From assembly GCA_003993805.1 (NCBI GenBank), contig RSEF01000006.1, positions 24,257,300 to 24,321,299 of the forward strand: a DNA stretch of 64,000 bases, read 5' to 3'. Both the position numbers and the translations under genes were made by a program. Positions 7,618-18,381 of the stretch are shown piece after piece. The number at the start of each line of letters is the position of its first letter. Positions within the stretch are counted from its first letter, which is position 1. The notes beneath the pieces were generated by a model. It was not told where the DNA came from, did not search any database, and saw only the letters and a program-made list of their open reading frames with translations. Source of the DNA: Himantopus leucocephalus. Taxonomy: Eukaryota > Chordata > Aves > Charadriiformes > Recurvirostridae.

Positions 7618-10077
7618 TCACACCGTGTCACCCTGTACCAGCGCCGAGGGGGAGGAAGTCCTTGCCACGGGTGGCTGAGGGGCATTATCAACTGCTGCTT
7701 TTGAGGGGATCTTGTGCTCTCGGGGTGGGGTGGGAGGGGGGAAGGTGGGGCTCTGCAAGGCATCTGAGTACATCTCGTCCTGGACGCAGGGACGCTGCAC
7801 AACCCTTTGCAGCAGTGGCTTGAGCAAGCCTACAGTCAGCTGGTTCCCCTTGCTGGAGAAGGGCACTGGGTCCTCCTGGGAGCGAGGGAGGTGCTGCAGG
7901 ACCATGGTGAGGATGTCTGAGGCAGTGAGCTCAGCGGGGCACAGCGGCCACAGCGTGTCCAGATATGGGTCCAGCTCCCGGTGCTGGGCAAACTCTGCCA
8001 GCAGCATGGTGAATATCTCCTTGTTAAGCAAGGGGCTGAGGTTGGAGAACTTCTCTGCCACCTCCACCACCCGCTGCCACCGCTTCAGGCAGATGAGAAG
8101 GTGCAGAGCTTGCAGCACAGCCTTAGGCCTCTTGCTGCAGAGCAGCAGTTCGAGCTCCATCTCATCATCTGCTTCGCTACGCTTGTTCTTCCTGGCCAGT
8201 ACTCCCAGCGCTCTCTTGTACAGCGGCACCCGGCCCTCTGGGCCTTCCTTGCTGCTGTATGACCAAGAGATGCTAACATACTGCTGGGTGAGCTCCACAA
8301 AACTGGGCAGCCATTTGGGTTTGAACCTCAGGAAGGAGGCGCAGATGAGCTCAAAGAGCGGGACCACCCCATTCTGACCCACCTCCTCCTGCTGTGGCCC
8401 TCCCAGGACCTTCTTCCACACCTCTGGGGTGGCCCTGGCTACCAAGAGGCCATCCCCGTTCTGCTGCAGTTGCAGGCAGCTCCTTGTCGCCTTCCAGGCA
8501 GCCTTGGGGAAGGAGGCAAAAATGGAGTTCAGGTAGGCCAAGTTGTCCTTATCCACGTCAGAGTGCAGAACGCGACTGACCTCCTGCTCCACCAGTTCCT
8601 CACAGTAGCTTTCCACTTCACTCTCTGGGGCACACACCACACAGGTCTTGAGGAGCTCCAAGCTCATGTAGCTCTGCAGCTCCAGGCTCATTGCGCTCAA
8701 CAGCTTGGCATAAGTGTCCTGGAGGCCTCGGGCCCACTTCTGCTTCTGGCAGAGGCTGTGCTGCAGGATGGCAGCGAGGGCCACAGGAGCCTGGAACACA
8801 CCACCTTTCTTCAACTTCTCCACTGTCAGCTTGGAGCTGCTGAGGCTCCTCCTCTGGTAGTATCTGCAGGCCTCCTCAAACACCATCTCTACCAGGCATG
8901 GCTCGGGTCTGCTGCTGTCCTCAGGTTTAGAGAAGCTAAAGCTGTAGATGCCAGTCTGAGTGAGGAGCTGGATGTTGTTCTCCTCTCCCGGGGACTCCAG
9001 GAAATGCACCTCTTTCATGCTCAGAATTTTCTTATCTATGAGCCTTCCACTGTTCTGGTCGACAAGGTACAGGACCCCAGCCAGCACACAGGCCAGGATG
9101 CTGCCAAAGGTCTTCAGCTGGACACGACTTCCTTGGGCCAGGGGGCCCCCCTCTAGGTCAAAGATGTGCCTCTGTGTCCCATCCGCCTCCAGCATGTTCA
9201 CAGCACCCTTCGTGCTCACCAACAGCAGACCCCCACTGTTGGACACAGCGGAGGTGTGAATGTCCAGAGGTGCCAAACATGAGAGAAGACCCACAGAACC
9301 AAGCAGGAGCTTCCTGAAGTCTGACTCGTTGCTGGAGCGCAGCACTTTGCTGTGGACAAAGCCTGCAGAGGGGGCTGCGATGGTGAGCTTTGCCTTCTCA
9401 GGATGCCAGATGAGGAGAAATTTGGACGTGGTGGCAAAGCTGGCAGTGGCGGGCACCAGGAAGACGTGCTGGGGGGAGGCCAGGACCTGGTACTCAGGGC
9501 TGTTGTGCAGGACTATCCTTAGGGTGCCCAGCCGCACGCCTTGCTCCCCCACCTCCAGAGCCCGGGTGCAGACACAGAACCTGAAGGCACACTTGCTCAT
9601 GTCCGAGTGGGCATCCAGGGGAGGCCTCTCCTCACACCACACCAGGCTGGCTCCCTGGCTGCACACGGAAACGATTCGTGCCCGGGCACCCTGGCAGAGC
9701 TCCAATGTCTGCAGCAGCTGCCAGCCCACGGCCACCACAAAGTGCCAGACCTCGGTCCGGCCGTGTTCCCACACAAGGGCCAGTGCTGAGGAGCCCAATG
9801 TCACAGGGCTCTGCAGGAAGAGCAGTCCCACAAGAGCTGTCTGGGGCTGCTGCCAGTTCCTCTCCAGGTCAGCTCCACTGATGCTGTGGCGCTGGAAGGC
9901 CACCACCTGGGGCAGGGGGGGTGGCCGGCTCTTCTGCAGGACCAAAAGGTGCTGCCCATCGGGGCTGGAGTGGACGTGGCTGGACTCTTCTCCCTGGCAC
10001 AGCAGCTCCTGGAGCCAGTGGCCTCGGCTGAAGTCACTGAAGTCGGAGATCTGCCGCAGCATCCCGGCTCGCTTCAT
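7618..10077 (-). CDS. HPS6: HPS6, BLOC-2 complex subunit
   Basis: A single uninterrupted coding exon of 819 codons plus stop, as in mammals, where HPS6 is intronless and about 775 residues. HPS6 joins HPS3 and HPS5 in BLOC-2, which directs cargo from endosomes to melanosomes, platelet dense granules and other lysosome-related organelles; its loss in mammals causes Hermansky-Pudlak syndrome. Recognition rests on MKRAGMLRQISDFSDF at the start, SPDGQHLLVL, ALVWEHGRTEVWHF, SLVWCEERP, LVDQNSGRLIDKKILS, the VFEEACRYYQRRSLSSSKLT block, PEVWKKVLGG, SKRPKAVLQALH, MLLAEFAQHRELDPYLDTLW and LTVGLLKPLLQ, followed by FPPPTPPR near residues 779-786. The N-terminal half looks beta-propeller-like and the C-terminal half helical. 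Start: the ATG at 10075-10077 matches the mammalian start and has A at -3. An in-frame ATG 18 codons upstream (10131) is possible but less likely. About 33 residues follow PTPPR, longer than the two or so in human. Confidence 0.95.
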   Translation of the reverse strand: MKRAGMLRQISDFSDFSRGHWLQELLCQGEESSHVHSSPDGQHLLVLQKSRPPPLPQVVAFQRHSISGADLERNWQQPQTALVGLLFLQSPVTLGSSALALVWEHGRTEVWHFVVAVGWQLLQTLELCQGARARIVSVCSQGASLVWCEERPPLDAHSDMSKCAFRFCVCTRALEVGEQGVRLGTLRIVLHNSPEYQVLASPQHVFLVPATASFATTSKFLLIWHPEKAKLTIAAPSAGFVHSKVLRSSNESDFRKLLLGSVGLLSCLAPLDIHTSAVSNSGGLLLVSTKGAVNMLEADGTQRHIFDLEGGPLAQGSRVQLKTFGSILACVLAGVLYLVDQNSGRLIDKKILSMKEVHFLESPGEENNIQLLTQTGIYSFSFSKPEDSSRPEPCLVEMVFEEACRYYQRRSLSSSKLTVEKLKKGGVFQAPVALAAILQHSLCQKQKWARGLQDTYAKLLSAMSLELQSYMSLELLKTCVVCAPESEVESYCEELVEQEVSRVLHSDVDKDNLAYLNSIFASFPKAAWKATRSCLQLQQNGDGLLVARATPEVWKKVLGGPQQEEVGQNGVVPLFELICASFLRFKPKWLPSFVELTQQYVSISWSYSSKEGPEGRVPLYKRALGVLARKNKRSEADDEMELELLLCSKRPKAVLQALHLLICLKRWQRVVEVAEKFSNLSPLLNKEIFTMLLAEFAQHRELDPYLDTLWPLCPAELTASDILTMVLQHLPRSQEDPVPFSSKGNQLTVGLLKPLLQRVVQRPCVQDEMYSDALQSPTFPPPTPPREHKIPSKAAVDNAPQPPVARTSSPSALVQGDTV

Positions 10078-10400
10078 CTTGGGGCGCCCGCCCTGGTCAC
10101 CGAGAGCATGCACCAGGGCAAGCAGGGGCACGCAGCTCCTGCTGCCACGGAGTTCCCCTCCACCCAGCGCCCCACCTCGTTCCCCAGGAGATCTCTGGAG
10201 ACCCTCCGACCCCTAGGGACTCCCCGAGCACCCTCCTCCCCCGGCGAACCGGTTCCGCGGGCACCAACCCCCCCCGAGGTACCTGCCGCGCCCCCACCTC
10301 CTCGGACACCCACCTCCGCCCGGGGGGACTCCCCGCTGCCCGCCGCCCCAGGCACCCGCGGGACTCTCTCCCCCCCTCCCCCGTCCCGCCGGGACCCTGC

Positions 10401-10432
10401 GGGGCCTACCTGCCGCGGGGCCTACCTGCCGC
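10401..10432. repeat. Perfect 16-bp tandem duplication
   Basis: GGGGCCTACCTGCCGC occurs twice back to back (10401-10416, 10417-10432). On the - strand each copy contains CAGGTAGG, a good 5' splice site context, giving twin donors 16 nt apart in the presumed HPS6 leader. Confidence 0.9.
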
Positions 10433-10518
10433 GACGCGGCGGCTGCCTGCCGGGGCGCCCCTCCGCCGGGGCCGGGCCGGTGGCGGCTCGGCAGGACGCG
10501 GCGCTGCGCAATCACGAG

Positions 10519-10551
10519 GCGGCGGCAGCGGCAGCGGCAGCGGCAGCAGCG
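10519..10551. repeat. GGC/AGC hexamer microsatellite
   Basis: Short run of GGCGGCAGC and GGCAGC units within the CpG island, upstream of HPS6. Probably length-variable. Confidence 0.8.
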
Positions 10552-10648
10552 GGCTTCCGGGCGGAGCTGCGCCGCGCCGGCCCGGGCCGCCCCTCTCCTA
10601 CTTCCGTCGCCGGTGCGGGGAGGGCGGCGGAGCCGCGGCCCGGGGGCG

Positions 10649-10668
10649 GCCTGCGAGGCCTCGCAGGC
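10649..10668. promoter_or_regulatory. Perfect 20-bp palindrome in the promoter
   Basis: GCCTGCGAGG and its exact reverse complement abut at a central GGCC. The symmetry does not extend further. It lies seven bases from the YY1-type site. I do not recognise it as a named factor's site. Confidence 0.85.
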
Positions 10669-10883
10669 GGGGGGGCCATTTTTTACGGNGGGGGCGTGAG
10701 AGGTGGGTGTGTCAGTCTCAGGGAGAGGCGAGCTCCGTCCGGGCCGGGGAGGAGTCTCCCGCGCCGCTGCCTGCGGGAGGAGGCGGGGAACCGGCGGGCG
10801 GCGAGGCCCGGCGCTGACAGCGCCCTCCCGCCCAGCCCCGAGTGCCGGCGGCGCTAGGACCGCGCGGCGCCGGCCCCTTCAAA

Positions 10884-10893
10884 GCGCATGCGC
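10884..10893. promoter_or_regulatory. NRF1 binding motif
   Basis: GCGCATGCGC is the symmetric NRF1 consensus core. It lies about 50 bp upstream of the ARMH3 exon 1 donor, so it is at or just upstream of the ARMH3 start. Confidence 0.7.
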
Positions 10894-10894
10894 G

Positions 10895-10944
10895 GGGCGG
10901 CCGGCGGCGCCTGCGCAGTGGGGAGGGGCACGGTTCGCCCTCAG
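10895..10944 (+). other. ARMH3: ARMH3 non-coding first exon (5' end uncertain)
   Basis: The sequence ccctcag followed by GTAAGT at 10945 is a near-perfect donor in the CpG island on the ARMH3 strand. It is the best candidate partner for the acceptor at 18270, ten bases before the ARMH3 ATG. The left boundary is a guess because no TSS can be read. Confidence 0.55.
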
Positions 10945-13900
10945 GTAAGTGCTGGGGATCGGGGGGGAGGGGGGGGCGCTGCGGCCCCCCCACTCCGCCG
11001 GGCCAGGCCACGCCCCCTCCGCCCCTCCTGGACGGCGGCGCGGCACCGGCCCCCGGGGCTCCGCCGCCCTCGGGGGGGGGTGTGTGTGGGGGGTGTCTCC
11101 GCCGGGCGGGGACGCTGTCCGCCGCCAGAGGCCTCGCCGGGCACCCTCTCCCGGCGGCTGGGGAGGGGGCCCCCGCCGCTGGACACCCCGGGGTGCCGCG
11201 CAGGCCCGGCCCTCAGGGGGAGCCTCCCCCGGCCGTTGGGCAGCCGGTGTTTGCGGCACTTTGCCGGGTGTGTGTGGGGACTCAACCTGCTTTGCCGCAG
11301 CCCCGCCCGCCGTCCGGTGGCCCCGGGTGTGTCAGGGCCCCTCGCTGCCCGGGCGGCCCTGCCCGAGGCCTGCTCGCCTCTTGGAAGCCTCGGGGGGGTG
11401 GTTGTGCACAAGTCCGTCGCTGAAGGAGGTGTGGGCCCTTTCCCCGCCTGCCCGCAGCGCGGCTGCCGGCGGTAATAACGCCTCGCCACCGCCTAGGGTG
11501 CCCCGCAGCCGGGCTGCCCTGCCTGAGGGGGGCTGGCAGCGGGCTGGAGTCGCCCAGCGCTTTGGTTCGGCTGCTCATGGGCCGCAGTGTCAGCTGGCTG
11601 CTGAAACGGTTTGGCTGCAAGAAAAGAACGAGCAGGGCGTACTCTTTTAATCATTGATCATCCTAATTATCTGGTTTACCTCACGGTCTTATAGGCACTT
11701 GTATCGGCAAAGCAAAGGGGAGCAGTAAACAGTGGTAAAGGAGTGGGAACTCATTACTTCTATTATGCTAAAGGTGGTGGCAGCTTGCTACATAAGCAAG
11801 CTTGCAGCCTCGGTCGGAACCCTGTTGCGTATGTCGCTGTAAGAAAGTTTGCTCTTAAGCAGAGACTGTAATCTGAATATATGATGAGAGCCAATTCGGG
11901 CTGAGCAGGTGGGTGGAATATGCAAAGCAGTAAGATAATTTGGATCATTGCGATACGTGGTGATTGCAGTTCACCAGCTGTTTGAGCTCTAGTAGGAAGT
12001 GTGACAAAAATTTTTAAGAGGAATTTCAAGGGGGGAAAAAAAGGACATCAGTTTGGTTTTCCAATAATAGCATAATCCTCTGTCTGTGTCACTTAGGGTG
12101 CTTTTTGCTGTGTGCAAAGAGACTCTGCAGGCAGGGTATATACAGCGCAAAAATGTTAAACAGTTATTGGCTAGCATGCACAAAAGAAACAGTGAGGCTT
12201 TAATAAGCTGCTAGGCTAGGCATTCATCTGCTCACCACCCCTGCTAACACACCAGGCAGCCGCCCAGACATCCCTCAGGAGGGGAAGGGTCAGCCTCTGC
12301 TGCTCAAAGTTGCTGAGTTGCTATATTTTCGCTCCTTTTTTTTTTTTTAATTGATTTTTTTGTTTGTTTGGGTTTTTTTTCTGTTTTAGGATCTTACACC
12401 TTTTTATGTTTGTGTTTTTCCTCCTGGGTGCTTGCACTGCTAATGGTCCCTATCTCAAAAACGTTACCTCTCTGCAACTCTACCTTTGTTATCTTGGCGT
12501 GGCTCTACTGTGCAGCTTTTTAGAACACAGCAGCTTCCTCAGAAGTCGGAGCCAAGGTCATGCAGCTGCGCTGTATTCAGCATAGTCCTTGGATCCACAC
12601 CGACAGCTGAAGCCCTGGGAAAAGGGCAGGGGAAGGTTACAGGGAGAGTGTTTTTCTTCAGAAGGAAGACATCTGAAAAGGTCTCCAAGTGGCATGAGCT
12701 TTTAGGTGGGAGTGTAGAGACAGTGCAGCATATTTCATGGTAAACTAGGTGGGATGGATTCTAAAGGGCTTGAAAAGTGAAAACGCAGAGAGACTGCCTG
12801 ACACAAGAGAGCTGGGCATTGTAGCCAGGAACACAGAAAGGAAGCGTGATGAAATGAAAAAATTAATTTGGAAAACTGGTGTGAACAGATGGAGGTGGAA
12901 GCATGTAACGCTTGTCTAGATGGACTTGACAGGAAGAAGCTTAACTAGTTGGTGGTGTGAAGTTGATGGATTGTGTGTTATTTTAACTGGATGGACAGAA
13001 ATGAAAGGCAATTCTGGATGAAGTGTTAAAAATGTAGCTTGGATGTTATTCTTTTATATCATTGCTAAAGCAGGTGTACTGGGAGGAATTCTGTGGCTGT
13101 ATCTGCATTAGGAAGCTGCTTTTCCTGTTTTTCAAGGGAGGGGAAATAGGTCAGTAGTGGCTTTAGATTGTACTATGTAGAAGCACATACACCGCTACTG
13201 CTCTGAGCAGAATGGAAGGACTTGCTAGTAAAAATGCATATACTGGGACTGTGCTGGAGACTATGTTGCTTGGTACTGCAGAAAAAGAAGTAGGATCTAT
13301 GTGGATTTTTGTCATCAGCACAGCCTCAAGTATATTTCTCGTTATATGCTGCATGAAGGCACATGGAAATTCTGCCAGATTGATCCAAGGCTTTTGTGCT
13401 GTGAGTGTTGCTGTTCCCCTTATTGGTGGGTTGAGCACCTTACAGTTGTAAAGGAAGGTACAGTCCGGGCAGTTTTCACTCTAGTGGACAACATACAAAT
13501 AAGGTTGTAAAGAATGGGTGAAATATAAAAGCAGTGTGGACCTACTAGCATGAAATGCAACCGCCAATGCAAGAATTGGCAGAACATAAACTGCAAAAGG
13601 GCTTCCAGCAGGAATTTGATTATCATAATTGCTAAAGCCTTGACAAAATCTAGCCCAGCGTGTTCTTCCTCTCTCTGTTTTTACTAGTGGTCTGCCAGGC
13701 TGCTGCTGGGTGGCCCTGGGGGTTTTAATACTGGAGCTTGAACTGGGTCAAGGCACCATTTATGCACTGGGATTCATAAACTCTTGTGCTGGGTGCAGAT
13801 TGTCTATTGCTTCCTGTGATGGATGAGTGCTGGAACCTGTGTTTTAACTGCCTGTTGCTCAGGTCCAACATTGACTCTGCAGATTCATCACGTGGATTAA

Positions 13901-16900
13901 GTGCAAGCTTTTCCTGGAGCTTCACTGAAGAGTTTTAATGACTACCTGGCTTATATTCCATTGCTTTAGAAGCTTTAGGTTAACTTTTAGGCGGGGGTTT
14001 ATCCCCCTCTGTTGCATGATCGAGATGATTTTTGAACAACTTCCATTCAGACTTGAGTGACATAACTGCAAAATACCTTGAAAGGCAAAGTGTGATCACA
14101 CTGGGTCGCAAGTGCATGCAATTGGTGGTGCGGGCAATTACTAGCCTTGCAATATTTAAACAAGTGAGTCCAATGTTAGTAGCAGTGGCAAGTCAAGGGA
14201 TATTGGATTTTAAAAGGAAAAGTATCTCAGTTCTTATTCAGAGTCTTTATTAATATTGATTGAGGTTGAGGGCTTTGGCATTAACAAACTAATATAGATC
14301 ACATCATTTGCACGACCTTTTTCAGATAGGGAATAAATGCTTTGCCAAGTAAGTCAATATGTGAAAATACCATTTTATGTCATCCTTTGTTTTCTTTTTA
14401 TTTAGACAAGAAGTGTTACAGTGTATTTTTTTTAGGGGTCCACACTGAAAAAAAAAAAAAAACAAACACTTATTCACGTTTGGTTGAATGTGGGGGTTGG
14501 GTATGTGCATCTGTAATCTTGAAAACTTTCAGGTTTGTTAGTCTAGGCAATTAAATGCAAAACAGTGCTTGATGGGCTGCATGCAAGATCACAGAAGTTA
14601 CAAGCTTTGGATCCTGATGTCATTATAGTGTAGATGCGCGTTAGTGTTATGTTCTCTGCAGTAGTATTTTTGCTATTATAAGATGACCTATAGAATAATA
14701 ATAAGTCTGTACAGGAGCTGAGTGGCATTGTGGAGCAGCTACAGTTTGCAATGTGCACGAGTCTGAGTAAACCTCAGACTCAAAAGCTCAGCTTCATTTT
14801 CCCTGTGGATATTCTAATGAAAAGCTAACAGAGATGTGTTCATCTGAATGTCACATGTTTGGTTGGAATCTCTGCTATGAATTCTGGAATGAAGTGGAAA
14901 GGAGGTGGATGTGTTCATCCCTTTCTTCCCAACTGGATCAGCTGACCCCAGGGTTGATGATAGATAAAGCAAGAGTCTGCCTGAACTTCTGTCTGCCATG
15001 GCTTTTATCTTCCTGCCTTTGAGCTGCCAAGACTTCTGCTCTGTCGAGGTTTCTTTTAGTTCCAGATGAAGCATCTTGGATCTTCTGCTGCACAGCAAAG
15101 TACTTGCTGTTCTAAAAATCCACATGCGTGTGCTTCTCTTGGCCCTGAGGGGTAGTTCTCCTGTGCAGTCAGTGGCTATGGCAGGATTCACTTAGCAGCA
15201 TGTGTTAATGGGACTGACCTATTGACAGAATAAATTATCCATTTGAATGTAAAATGTGGAAGATGCGCTGATGCTTTTTAAATGTGATGCGTTTAAAGGA
15301 TAATTGTTAACTATATTCAGTGTCGTTGTTTTCGTAAGCTGTCACGACGTCCTGATAATTTGACACCTCTACAACTTATTTATAAATGTTTTGTGCCTTT
15401 AACTGTTGTTTTCTGCAGCTGCCTAGAAGGTCCCCATTAGCAAACTGCAGTTTCCTGTTTCTGTCTTTATGACATCTAGAAAATGTAATTGCATAAAGTG
15501 AAAAGAAAAAGCCATTTGTACATCATAGGTCATGAAACAAGCACAGCCTAATGAAGCGTTGGCATGAAAGGCGACTTTTACTTTTTTCCCCTTGCTCCTC
15601 CATATGCTCATTTGTAGACTAACAAATTATAAACAAGAACATTATTTAATCCTTGCCCCTAGCAGTCGTCTTTGTGCTGTGTGCAGCTTTGGTTGAGAGA
15701 ATATGAATCCCAAGACCCATTTTGACAGAGACTAGAATTTTCACATGGTCATGTGATCTCTGATGCTCGCCCCACATCAAGCCTCTGTGTCTTGTGGGAT
15801 TTAGATTTTTCTGTCTTTCTGGAAATGCAGGAAAAGTGCTAAAATGCAGCCTTCAAAGTTCAGGGACTAAGCAGAGCGTATTGATCCCCTCCCATTCACG
15901 TACACATTTGATGTGAGAACGCTGACCTAGAAGCACTGAGAGTTGGTTTATTAGTTTTGACATTGGGATTCATTAGCCATAATTCAATTAGAAGCACACT
16001 GATGGATGTGTTTGTATGCTGGGGCTGACGGCTGCTTTAGGTTCAGAAACTTACAATTCTAGTTGGGAAATTGTTTTGTGCAATCTTGGTTAAGATTTGT
16101 ATTGCTAGGCTAAAAGTGACATCGTTCTTGATTTGGTTTTTAATAGATTTCTCTCTGTTTCCAATTATGTTTCTAATTAGAATAATGTCTTATTTCCCAT
16201 GACAGTTTAAAAATAATGCAAAGTCTGTAAAAGAGAAGCTATCAACATGATTGAATAATGTTTTCTTTTTCGTTTGTTAGACTGAAACCTTTTTCCATCT
16301 TAATTGGATATATAGACCTACTAGGCTACAGGAATAATTTACAGAAGGTTGAGATGCAGTAGTTGCTAAGCTTGGGCCTGTTTCCATTCTCACCCCAGCA
16401 CGCCTATCCCTTAACCAGCAGGCTGTGCATATTCCCTTCCTAGTGGGAAGAGAGAACACCTCTGCCCCTTTTTATATAAATCTCAGCTTTTCAAGTGTGA
16501 GATCTGCTGCTCTCTGTCCTACCCTCTGCTTCCCCACCCAGGCAAATCTCCTGCCTTTAACACCTGGGGTGGGGTCTTCTGCAGCAGCAGTGTTTCTTCA
16601 GCCTCAAAGATGTTTTCCTGCTGTTTGGAGTTGAGATTTGTGGCTCAAGGGATAGATGTCCGAATAACCTCCTCTGGGAGCCTGAGAGCCCTAGTTGAGA
16701 ACATAGTTGTAGTCTAAGACAATCAAAAGCTGTCTGTGGTGGAAAGAATGTAGAAGAGATCTGGAACTGGCATTCAGTAGTTGCTGGAACCTGTTCTTTG
16801 AGGGAAGACAGCTCTAAATGTGCTGTGGTTGTGGAAGGGGTTCAGGCAGCCTGGGGTGGAGGCTAAATCCAAAGCTGTGTCTGGCTGCCAGCTTAGAAGG

Positions 16901-18269
16901 CTCTGGGGTCTTAGATGCTGACTGCAGTGAACTTACCTCTCTATGCATAATTTAGCATGGCTGAGTGCGCCTGCCACAAGAGCCTGCCCATGTGTTTCTG
17001 GAGCGTGACTTAAGTCAAGCCTCTGCTTGAGGTATGCTGCTGCTGTGTGTGTAATTACCTTTGGAGGTATGGGAGAAAGGTTGGGAGCTTAGGGATATGA
17101 GAGAAGGGGTGGCATTCCCTTTCTGCGAAGTACCTCTGACAGTGCCGCAGTGATAGGGGAGGTTAGAACAGTGCTAAAGCTGTGATGCGTGCCAGAAAAA
17201 TCTGTGATTGCAGATAAATACGTATTTGCAAGGTCAGAGTGGTGATGTGCTTTGTAGCATCAGACATGAGGTTGAGAGTACATGGCAAGTCATGCGTTCT
17301 GACTCTCAGCCCCTGGAATGGGTTGACTGTCACAGAAGGTTCAGGACTACAGCTATGGGTGTTACTTTTTGTAACAGCTCATTTTGTAATAATGATACTT
17401 CCTTTTTTTTTCATAATAGGATAACCAGTAAGCATGAGACACCAATTAATTATAGTAAAACCTGTTTGTGTTTCTAGAAAACCCTTTGCAGTCAAATAGA
17501 TCAGGAAATTCATCTGTTTTTTTAAAAAAAAAAAAATAATCCCTGCAAAGCTGCTCCCCTGTGTTCCTCCATCCTCCTCCCAAAACTGAACCACGTGTGA
17601 TGCTTTTCAGGCTGGGGTTCTTTTCTGGCTTGATTTGCAGAGCAGCTGGCACAGATGAGGGATGCCAAGGTGCAGAGGTAGGGATGAGCGAGGGTGGCAG
17701 GAGTGCTTTAGGGAGGCTTTGCAGCCAAATGTTTCCTAGTGTTGGACGTCGCCTCAGAGTGCAAAAGCAGAATTTGAAGTGCTTTGGAAGGCAGCTAATT
17801 AAACAGATAAGAGAAGACTTTTTCAAACATTTTCAGGAGCTTTTTGTCACAAGATGTACTTGAGGCTCGACCAGCGTCAAAAAGGACTGGGTATCCATTT
17901 GATAACAAGTATCACAGTTCATGCAATAAGATTAAAAAATACATACTTTTCTAGATGTAAACTGCATTGGTCTGGATCATGAGACAGTTTCTAGCAGGGA
18001 AGAATTAAGAAAATTTATCCATAAGGAGCTTATTCTCTATATGCCTGTGCCTGGACTTTTGCATCTGTCTTTGAAATGGGATATCAGACTAGATAGGACC
18101 TTTGATCTGATTTCTTATCTGGTATAGTTATTAAAGCCCCTACTTTCACTTTGTGAGAGACTATTAGTATTTCAGTGCAGTGAAAAAGTCTTTCATGGTT
18201 GAGGCAGGCCAGATATGCCTTGAAGAAAAGGCATATCCCTTAGCCTTTTTTGTCTCTTCTTACCTTCAG
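10945..18269 (+). other. ARMH3 intron 1 (7.3 kb)
   Basis: It starts GTAAGT and ends taccttcag. The first 650 bp are still CpG island, then composition becomes AT-rich. It contains T- and A-runs near 12336-12372 and 14448-14462 and a short CR1-like piece near 18073-18135. No other exon, gene or recent transposon is recognised. Confidence 0.55.
18073..18135 (+). repeat. CR1 LINE 3'-end fragment
   Basis: The run gggatatcagactagatagg followed by acctttgatctga resembles the end of one CR1 subfamily (ggactagatggacctttggtctgac). Short, old and diverged. Assigned from memory of the consensus. Confidence 0.45.
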
Positions 18270-18279
18270 GGTATACAGC

Positions 18280-18381
18280 ATGGCCCAAACAGAGAAGAAA
18301 GGTGGGCTGCTCCGGAAATCTTCAGCCTCCAAGAAGCCGTTGAAGGAGAAAGTTGTGTTGATGTATGATGAGATTTTCACG
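18280..18381 (+). CDS. ARMH3: ARMH3 coding exon 1
   Basis: Exon begins at 18270 after taccttcag, with ten UTR bases before ATG 18280. It encodes residues 1-34, MAQTEKKGG... to MYDEIFT, with a basic, serine-rich N-terminus. Donor GTAAGG, phase 0. Confidence 0.92.

Larger units (their letters stand above)
10078..10700 (-). promoter_or_regulatory. HPS6: HPS6 5' leader and promoter side
   Basis: This GC-rich leader has three CAG-GTA donor-like sites on the - strand (two in the 16-bp tandem repeat at 10401-10432, one near 10279-10290), so a spliced 5' UTR is possible, though no strong acceptor is obvious before the ATG. An AAAATGGC (YY1-type) element on the - strand at 10675-10682 suggests transcription starts nearby. 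TSS positions cannot be fixed from sequence. Confidence 0.5.
10160..11600. promoter_or_regulatory. CpG island, head-to-head HPS6/ARMH3 promoter
   Basis: This stretch is very GC- and CpG-rich between two divergent genes. HPS6 and ARMH3 are also divergent neighbours in mammals, so the arrangement is conserved. Sites seen: palindromic NRF1 motif GCGCATGCGC (10884-10893) with a CTGCGCAG half-site at 10911-10918; ETS/GABP-type ACTTCCG (10600-10606) and CTTCCGG (10554-10560); YY1-type GCCATTTT (10675-10682). No TATA box is evident. This is typical of housekeeping bidirectional promoters. One undetermined base lies at 10689. Confidence 0.8.

Noticed and set aside
8470..10216. Long open frames on the + strand opposite HPS6 (228 codons at 8470-9156, 318 codons at 9260-10216)
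   Set aside because: They are antisense shadows of the HPS6 reading frame in GC-rich DNA, with no family similarity, splice support or promoter of their own.
10441..10860. Arginine/alanine-rich open frame extending through the promoter
   Set aside because: Composition artefact of the CpG island, and it contains an undetermined base at 10689.
10842..11650. Open frames of about 190-230 codons in the CpG island downstream of the ARMH3 first exon
   Set aside because: Stop-poor because of very high GC. They run straight through the GTAAGT donor and have no similarity.
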